Below, piece by piece: positions 59,901 through 64,000 of a DNA stretch of 64,000 nt. The notes below the pieces were generated by a model that saw only the letters and a list, made by a program, of their open reading frames with translations, searched no databases and was not told the origin of the DNA. A program made the translations under genes and the position numbers. The DNA comes from Meandrina meandrites (taxonomy: Eukaryota > Cnidaria > Anthozoa > Scleractinia > Meandrinidae), in assembly GCA_963693305.1 (NCBI GenBank), contig OY855904.1, positions 48,141,261-48,205,260 on the forward strand, read 5' to 3'. Each line of letters begins with the position of its first letter. Position 1 is the stretch's first letter.

Positions 59901-62051
59901 GCGATTTTATCATTTGGAAAATGAAGTTTCATGCCTAAGAGACATTGCTTGAAAAACAAAAGCAGCAGTTGAACGACCTACAGCAGGATCAATGCTGTTA
60001 CAAAGAACAAAGATTTTGCATTAATATCAAACTCATTAAAAATACGATATTTGGCTGTCAACCGTATATTTGTAACTTTATATGAAAGTTTTTGTTCTTT
60101 TTTCTTGGATATGGCAGAAGTTATCAATCATGTGGTCTATTACGATAAAACAAGTATTTCTTCGTGAATGAAGTTTCCAAACCACGAGTTCATTTCATTC
60201 CCTTACAATGAGCACTCCAAAACTCACTTTAAATTGCTAAATAATAACATTGCAACTGTTTCCTTTGGAGTGTAATAAACAAAACAATTGGTTTTAAAAT
60301 CGATGACTGGTAAAAGCCAGAGATGCTCAACTAAATCACAGCAATGTCAATCCTTTTACAGACTATAATAAACAATGTCAATTAAGTAGTGTATTTCTGT
60401 GTATACAATCTTTGCAACGCATCACTTGATTTTACTTTGAAGAGCAAACTTTTTGGTAGTCCAGCTCCACTTTGAGCAGGTCGAGATGCGATTGTTGTAA
60501 ACGGCCGAGAACGTCGGAAGGAATGCTAATAAGGGTTGAATTAAAATAAGGGAAGCGCGATGTAATGCAGCCTCGCTTTACACAGTAGTACTTTGTAGTG
60601 AGCTTCGCAGAGGGGAGCTTGGTTTTTGGATCAGTGGGAGAAGGGTACATCCACTTTTCTCGATGGGACAAAATGATGTCGAAAGGTCATATCCGGTTGT
60701 GAGTGTCTGCTCCCTTAGCGTGACGCTTTATTTTTTGTTCTATTGCGAAACCATCACGCAACGCACCTCGCGATAAATTGAATTAAATGGTCTGAGTTTT
60801 CGAGACACCCAGAGGGTCTGAGTTTTTCGGGTCTGAGTTTTCGAGACACAGAGGGTTTGAGTTTTTCGGGTCTGAGTTTTCGAGACACCCAGAGGGTCTG
60901 AGTTTTTCGGGTCTGAGTTTTCGAGACACCCAGAGGGTCTGAGTTTTTCGGGTCTGAGGTCTGAGTTTTCGAGGTCTGAGTTTTCGAGACACCCCAGGAC
61001 CTGCATGCTAATCTTTCACATCTGTGTAAAAGTTAGTTATCAATATTTGATGAGATGCGAATCAAAAGCGAAATAAAGTAAACTTTTAATGGTAAGATCA
61101 AATACAGTTTTTACGCGCGCTCTGCAGTCTTCAAACAAAAACAAACATGGCGCTGATAGACACAGTGTGTTGTTGTAGGTTTTATTCGTTTGTTAGAATG
61201 AAATATGAAAAACAAGTCAAAATGAAAAGAATCTAGCAATTTGGCAGGTTTTTCGTCGTTACCGTGAGAACCCACTTTTAATGCAGCGCACGCATAGTTT
61301 GTTGAAAACTGAGATTGGATGCTTAAGTATAAATTTCTCAGATATGCGCATATTCTCAAAAACCACGCGTTAGAATTTTATAAAATTTGGCAGGAAGATA
61401 CTTCAGGAAGAAAGTACGTGGATTATTGCAAAATATATGAAGTTTAACAAAGGAAATTGTAAATAATCCAGTTCTCCTTCAACAGAGGATAGCTAAAAAT
61501 CTCTCTGTTAAAATATTATTACAAGTTCGTTCAGGCAAAAGATGGAGAAAATCTAACGACTAAAAACTTGATTTTAAGGGTATATTTATATCCAGTCATG
61601 TTTCCATGGCAAAGAGAGACTCGTCAACTTAAATATTAAAACACGGAAGTCTATCTTTTAATATTTGTCTTGCCAATTTTGGAGACCTAGCGATCAACGG
61701 CTTTAGAAAAATTGCAAATGTGATACACGTATTTCAAAATGTGTTCAGCCACCGCAAATGCGGATCCAGGAAAAATGGCGACCGTTTTCCGAAAACATGA
61801 GCACTGAAGGCGCGAACCTGTAGGGGAGAGGTCAGAGGCATTCTCAATCAGGAAAATTTAGCATTGAATCCCAAAATACCATTTTCGGGTATTTTGAGTC
61901 ACTCGGACAAAATGCTGACGACTTCCTTTAAACGCAGAAACTGGTCTGGGTCCGCGCCTAGGCCCAGTTGTTCGAAGCGTGGATAACGCTATCCACCGGA
62001 TAAATCGCTATCCAGCGGACAAGTGTTGGCAAAACAAACTACGCTATCCAC

Positions 62052-62086
<35 letters not shown>

Positions 62087-63304
62087 ACCTTTGAACAACT
62101 GGGGCCAGATGTACAAGCGTACGTGATTTAATGTTTTTTTTTTTCAAGTTTGATTGTGCAATTAATGAACTCCACTGATTATTATATTAATATACAGTTG
62201 GTGCAGTTTATATCATTCTGTATTGTAATGAGGGACAAGTTATTGTCAAATTCTTGATTACTGTTTGCTTGTTTTGTTCCGTTTTATTATTATTGTTATT
62301 ATTATTATTTTTTTTTAATAGAATTTTTCAGATTTCTTTACGCTTTTGCAATACTGTAATTTTTATGGTCATGCAAATAAAGCTCAAGTGTTGTTGTTGT
62401 TGCTGTCGCATTGAGAAAACTGATATTCACAAAAGCAAAACTATTGAAAGCCAGAACTTTAACTGCTTTCGCTTACCGTGCTCGTTAATCGTGGTTTAGT
62501 TTTCTCCACAGCAAACTTGGAGCTAAGAGAAGGCACATTATTGTAGATAGACGCGTCACACAGCAGCTTGCCAATCTCTGGATCTCGCTGCATCTCCTCT
62601 GTATCCAGTTCTTCAATCACAATTTTGATTTCCACCAGCCCCAGACGAACAGCTCCGATAACTTTGGCCGCAAATGCCATCCTCTCTTCTTTCTTGTGTT
62701 TAATCCACTGCATCACCGATTTGAAGACGAACGTCTCCGAAGGTGCGCTGAGGTCATCTCGAGTGAGGAGGCTGAGTAATTGGTCTTCACTAATATGGGC
62801 CAGAAATTCATCGCTTTCACAAACATCCTTGTACTTGGACGCCATTTTATTCTCCGCTGCCTCTTGCAGATCTTTCAGACCGCGGCTATTGGCGATTTTC
62901 CAAACGCGACAGTACGTTTGCACATCAAAGCGAAGTTCAACAAACTCCCTCTTCAAGAAATCACAACACGGTCCAACAACACTTGTGACTTGAAGATAAT
63001 CAGCGGCGGCAAGAACTTCAAATACGTTTTCCTCGTTGACATGAAGAACTCCAGTGTAGATGCAGTCCATGACAATCCTCAAAGCATCTGGTGAAATGCT
63101 TCTTTCTGTCAGTTCAATCACTTCCTCTTTCGACTCCTTCATTCCATCTGTAAACATGGCGTGGAAATAATCACTATTCGCAGCGAGTACAATTCGATGA
63201 GCTGGAAAGACGTCTTTACCCAATTTTAAACGAACGTCGATGAATTCACCTTGGTTTCGAAACTGAGCACATTTTGACAAAAGATCAACGGAATGGGCGA
63301 CCAT
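44964..63304 (-). CDS. BTB-BACK-Kelch (KLHL-like) protein, gene B, with a 16.6-kb intron
   Basis: Two exons on the minus strand, 63304-62477 (276 codons) and 45872-44964 (302 codons plus stop), give 578 residues. The donor is GTAAGC after position 62477, the acceptor is ...TTACAG before 45872, and the phase is 0. Gene A splits at the same place, between the BTB-BACK region and the Kelch blades. The BTB (about 10-115) and BACK (about 120-225) regions closely resemble gene A (shared [20 protein letters not shown]). The Kelch half shares [20 protein letters not shown] ends. Pairing the two exons is an inference from order, strand, phase and paralogy. The intron (45873-62476, 16,604 bp) is filled with transposons. 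Transcript evidence would settle whether it is spliced or the gene is dead. Confidence 0.78.
46162..46999. mobile_element. 838-bp foldback hAT-like element
   Basis: An 8-bp duplication ATTCGTAA flanks it (46154-46161 and 47000-47007). Ends are CACAGGGAGCCCA / TGGGCTCCCTGTG, and the inverted arms extend about 200 bp (46162-46364 against 46799-46999) with few differences. An 8-bp duplication and CAGGG-type ends fit the hAT superfamily. The central frame at 46364-46705 has no recognised similarity. Confidence 0.85.
47149..47772. mobile_element. 624-bp non-autonomous element with 10-bp target duplication
   Basis: Ends ACCCTGCGAGCAGAGCC / GGCTCTGCTCGCAGGGT, flanked by ACTCGCTGCT (47139-47148 and 47773-47782). 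A 9-11-bp duplication is typical of Mutator-like elements, but assignment from duplication length alone is weak. No coding capacity. Confidence 0.75.
48900..50047 (-). pseudogene. Penelope-like element reverse transcriptase fragment
   Basis: The minus-strand frame 49956-49126 encodes an RT with [10 protein letters not shown] (motif A), GTAMGTKMA, and RYIDDIF (motif C), then FLDTNIY and [12 protein letters not shown]. This is the canonical Penelope-type RT layout. The open frame extends upstream of the methionine to about 50063. A frameshift just after ILINTG moves the last 38 or so residues (HWHLIEQQP...VRAKL) to another frame, ending at about 49010. No GIY-YIG domain follows. The upstream edge falls inside the integrase-type reading frame at about 50047. 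This lineage differs from the two copies at 36-41 kb. Confidence 0.85.
50043..51048 (-). pseudogene. Spliced HTH/integrase-type transposase gene, N-terminal part, broken
   Basis: A possible first exon 51048-50993 encodes a hydrophobic, signal-peptide-like start ([18 protein letters not shown]). GTGAGC follows, and an acceptor (TTCTACAG) precedes 50681. Joined, the frame continues into an acidic helical region ([16 protein letters not shown]) and a GRGRPRY motif. It is then frameshifted near 50330, carries on with an HTH-like [17 protein letters not shown], hits a TGA near 50095, and resumes as [14 protein letters not shown] before the Penelope junction. GRPR plus HTH followed by RVDP recalls integrase-core transposases common in aquatic animals (from memory). 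The catalytic part is absent. Confidence 0.6.
51914..52580 (+). mobile_element. Deleted hAT element, 667 bp
   Basis: Ends ATAGGCGTACGGGC / GCCCGTACGCCTAT are inverted. Subterminal TTTGGGCAA motifs occur near both ends. It retains only the transposase C-terminus. It starts 12 bp after the target duplication of the preceding element. No target duplication was found. Confidence 0.7.
52171..52390 (+). pseudogene. hAT transposase C-terminal dimerisation region (pseudogene)
   Basis: Translation gives [19 protein letters not shown] and [16 protein letters not shown], the typical hAT C-terminal dimerisation motif. A frameshift near 52278 is followed by [19 protein letters not shown] and TAA at 52388-52390. 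The catalytic RNase-H-like part is missing. Confidence 0.8.
52848..52945. repeat. CCCGGG-rich low-complexity block, left
   Basis: A 13-base C run followed by several CCCGGG palindromes and GGGGCATTTGCCC-like pieces. A similar block lies at 56272-56345, on the other side of the THAP element. The two may be halves of one older repeat split by that insertion, but alignment is poor. Confidence 0.4.
53234..53621 (+). CDS. SAP-domain small protein encoded by the THAP transposon
   Basis: Two exons, 53234-53409 and 53516-53621 (GTAAGC donor, TTTTTTTGCAG acceptor), give 93 residues. Residues about 29-68 form a SAP-like helix-extended loop-helix ([31 protein letters not shown]), a DNA-binding motif. 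A short [11 protein letters not shown] tail follows. A stop is followed directly by AATAAA (53623-53628). In ISL2EU-type elements, as I recall, this N-terminus is followed by a long protein with a YqaJ-type nuclease. Here no such part exists on plus strand downstream. It may be a truncated remnant or a minimal accessory DNA-binding protein. Both splice sites and the frame are clean. Confidence 0.65.
54430..55992 (-). CDS. THAP-domain DDE transposase, apparently intact
   Basis: Single 520-residue frame. Residues 1-90 form a THAP zinc finger (C6, C10, W39, C60, H63; C2CH spacing correct). A Ser/Thr-rich linker with a repeated EFSEVT follows, then a coiled coil at about 165-215, an HTH at about 298-322 ([17 protein letters not shown]) and a DDE_Tnp_4-type catalytic core with D354 (IIDCTEI), D430 (VMADKGF) and E486 ([10 protein letters not shown]). 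It lies 250 bp inside the right inverted repeat. TTTATT at about 54091 is a likely poly-A signal on minus. It shares strand with the host gene B and lies inside its intron. No stop or frameshift is seen, so it is either recently active or conserved by use. THAP host proteins without a DDE core are ruled out by the catalytic residues. Confidence 0.92.
   Translation of the reverse strand: MPTHCCVPLCTKKDKRDKDTGEKKSFFRFPDDPSTRKQWIHAIRRDVGKYFSILEGTRVCSRHFKPEDLKKSLNGRISPKPEAVQGIFAWKRSSPRKRPPPTPRFTATTVTNNLASEFSEVTHSATEFSEVTCNDSSSTNMADGTSSPETEEIPQTLEREENNNIITTELQEKLSAALLKIEELEAVVLQLKDKILSLEQKNEQLEEQMFSLKNISSNDSLVTFYTGFPNYETMLALYDFLDPGARGENINYWLSGKEVAGNAKPVKQGRPRSLKPVDEFFLTLCRLRQGFAELHLAHLFNVSQPTVSRIFISWINYMYLKLGQINIWPSREIVNETMPQDFKAKYPTTRVIIDCTEIRCEMPSSLLLNSELFSSYKHHTTLKALVGISPKGFLTFIGQLYTGSISDREIVERSGFLDLPFSNGDSVMADKGFTIEDILPLGVSLNIPPFLGRSDQMPAEDVIATQEIASLRIHVERAINKVKNFLIFEGVIPLSLLGVVNQMWSVCAMLCNMQDPIISA
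56272..56345. repeat. CCCGGG-rich low-complexity block, right
   Basis: Contains ATGCCCGGGGG, CCACCCCCGGGAC and ATGCCCCGGGG, comparable with the block at 52848-52945. Confidence 0.4.
56400..57785. other. Intronic sequence of gene B, nothing coding recognised
   Basis: AT-rich. A motif near 57496 (TAGATTTAGCCAAGCCTAAAAG) is similar to one near 45912 (TAGATTTAGGCAGGCCTAAA), so copies of a dispersed repeat probably occur in both places. Confidence 0.4.
57786..57857 (-). repeat. tRNA-like SINE head or tRNA pseudogene
   Basis: On minus, GTCGTCGGTAGCCTAGTGG starts a 72-nt tRNA-like sequence with A box TAGCCTAGTGGATAGAG and B box GGGTTCAAATCC. The acceptor stem has a T-T mismatch and two G-T pairs, and the anticodon arm does not fold properly. 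It is therefore a SINE head or pseudogene rather than a working tRNA. Confidence 0.5.
57933..58054. repeat. Tandem repeat, 20-26-bp unit, six copies
   Basis: Six copies of TAGGCTAACCGGAGTGC with variable 3-9-bp spacers. Copies four and five are diverged (AACCAACGTG, AACCGCAGTG). It lies 75 bp from the tRNA-like sequence and may belong to the same composite repeat. Confidence 0.85.
58320..58342. repeat. (GGAC)n microsatellite
   Basis: Five GGAC units, followed by CTGACGCTCG and a GCGCGCTTCGCGCGC palindrome at about 58423-58438. Confidence 0.8.
59371..60994. mobile_element. 1.6-kb foldback element with tandem-repeat arms
   Basis: Both ends start GGGTGTCTCGAAAACTCAG in opposite orientation. 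Each arm is itself a tandem array (left 59371-59516, right 60790-60994) of the pieces TCTGAGTTTTCGAGACACCC and AGAGGGTCTGAGTTTTTCGGG. A second, inner inverted pair (about 59668-59727 and 60716-60780, with GCGAGGTACGTTGCGTGA) follows. The interior codes for nothing recognised. No target duplication is clear. Confidence 0.75.
61961..62106. mobile_element. 146-bp palindromic MITE
   Basis: Inverted arms of about 55 bp (GTTGTTCGAAGCGTGG... against ...CCTTTGAACAAC). Each arm also contains smaller palindromes (GGATAACGCTATCC, CCGGATAAATC). It forms an almost complete hairpin. Intron of gene B. Confidence 0.8.
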
Positions 63305-63415
63305 CTTGCGAATTTTTGCTGTACACAAGTTTGTGACTCGCCCTGTTATATTAGTAATTACAATGCAAACATGGATGATCGTCGCGTGATAATCGTGTCT
63401 GCCTTTATAAAAACA

Positions 63416-63660
63416 GATCACTTCCTGATTCGTCTCCTTCATTCCATCTTTAAACATGACGTGGAAATAATCGCTATTCGCGGCGATGAGCTGGAAAGAC
63501 GTCTTCACCCACTTTTAAACGAATGTCGATGTATTCACCTTGGTCTCGAAACTGAGCAAAATTCGACACAAGATCCAAAGAATGGGCAACTATCTTACGA
63601 TGTTTTACTTGCACACGTTTGTGACTCGCAATGTCCGTGATCTTCGTGTCTGCCTCAAAA
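63416..63660 (-). pseudogene. Partial tandem copy of the gene B BTB exon 5' end
   Basis: Aligns with about 63116-63370 at an offset of 300 bp, falling to 289 bp. The start codon is lost (ATG to ATA, 63591-63593). An 11-bp deletion in the FPAHR...AANSDYF stretch shifts the frame. It lies directly upstream of the gene B start, so it occupies the place of the proximal promoter. Confidence 0.8.
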
Positions 63661-64000
63661 GTCTCAAAACTTTACGCAATCAATGTCACAAAACTGTTAG
63701 TTTGCTTAGTAACCTAGCTATCAAACCCATCCCGAGAGCCTGCGCGATCAGTTGACGAGGGTGTATGGGTTTGGTAGGTAATATCGATTTTTAATTTCTT
63801 TTCCAAATTAATCACAATTATTGAATTCCATGTTAGACTACATCTCATGCTAGGTTTGTCGGGCTGATTTGTCGGCCACGATCAACCTTGATGTATCGGA
63901 AAGCGAATCAGCTCGTGTGAACGGCGATCCAATGGGCCCGCGACTTAAAATACGATAAGTCGGCCAGATTAGGAAAAATCTGTGACTGCTCACAGAGTTT
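63661..64000. other. Upstream flank of gene B, nothing recognised
   Basis: Non-coding sequence with no clear promoter element or repeat. Confidence 0.5.

Noticed and set aside
63305..63508. Upstream ATG extension of gene B to 63508
   Set aside because: The added part comes from the broken tandem copy and unrelated sequence. The BTB family start fits the ATG at 63304.

Overview
The window is eukaryotic, from an animal genome with many GT-AG introns and dense transposable elements. The best fit is an anthozoan cnidarian (coral or sea anemone). This rests on the mix of an intron-rich YTHDC2 orthologue, tandem BTB-BACK-Kelch paralogues, Penelope-like, Ty3/gypsy, hAT-like and THAP-transposase elements, and tRNA-derived SINEs. 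The species cannot be named from the sequence alone. There are no bacterial operons, no CRISPR array and no rRNA.

Layout. (1) Positions 1-10195 hold an 18-bp G+T minisatellite of about 4 kb. It is split by a young Ty3/gypsy retrotransposon (2638-8499) with two identical 174-bp LTRs, a GGGA target duplication, intact gag and pol frames, and a clear -1 frameshift signal. (2) Positions 10902-31817 (+) carry 37 exons of YTHDC2 (1353 codons plus stop), from helicase motif II (DEVH) through the inserted ankyrin repeats, helicase C-terminal half, HA2/OB region and YTH domain to the stop codon. The first exons (R3H, helicase motif I) lie upstream of the window, so the satellite and the gypsy element sit inside a YTHDC2 intron. 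The introns also hold SINEs and short elements with terminal inverted repeats. (3) Positions 33915-35999 (-) are a two-exon BTB-BACK-Kelch gene. (4) Positions 36044-41221 hold two decayed Penelope-like elements head to head; the plus-strand one is interrupted by a LINE 3' end. (5) Positions 41222-44963 are intergenic with nothing recognised. (6) Positions 44964-63304 (-) are a second BTB-BACK-Kelch gene, paralogous to the first. Its single intron is at the equivalent place and phase but has grown from 270 bp to 16,604 bp by stacked and nested transposons. One of these holds an intact THAP-DDE transposase plus a small SAP-domain gene. (7) The last kilobase holds a broken tandem copy of the second gene's 5' end and then unannotated sequence.

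How the genes relate. YTHDC2 is an m6A-reading RNA helicase. The Kelch genes are probable cullin-3 substrate adaptors. No functional link between them is visible; they are ordinary neighbours. The common thread of the window is transposon traffic: intron expansion, nested insertions, and several families of non-autonomous elements with CAGGG-type ends. All domain names come from reading translated motifs. No database search was run.
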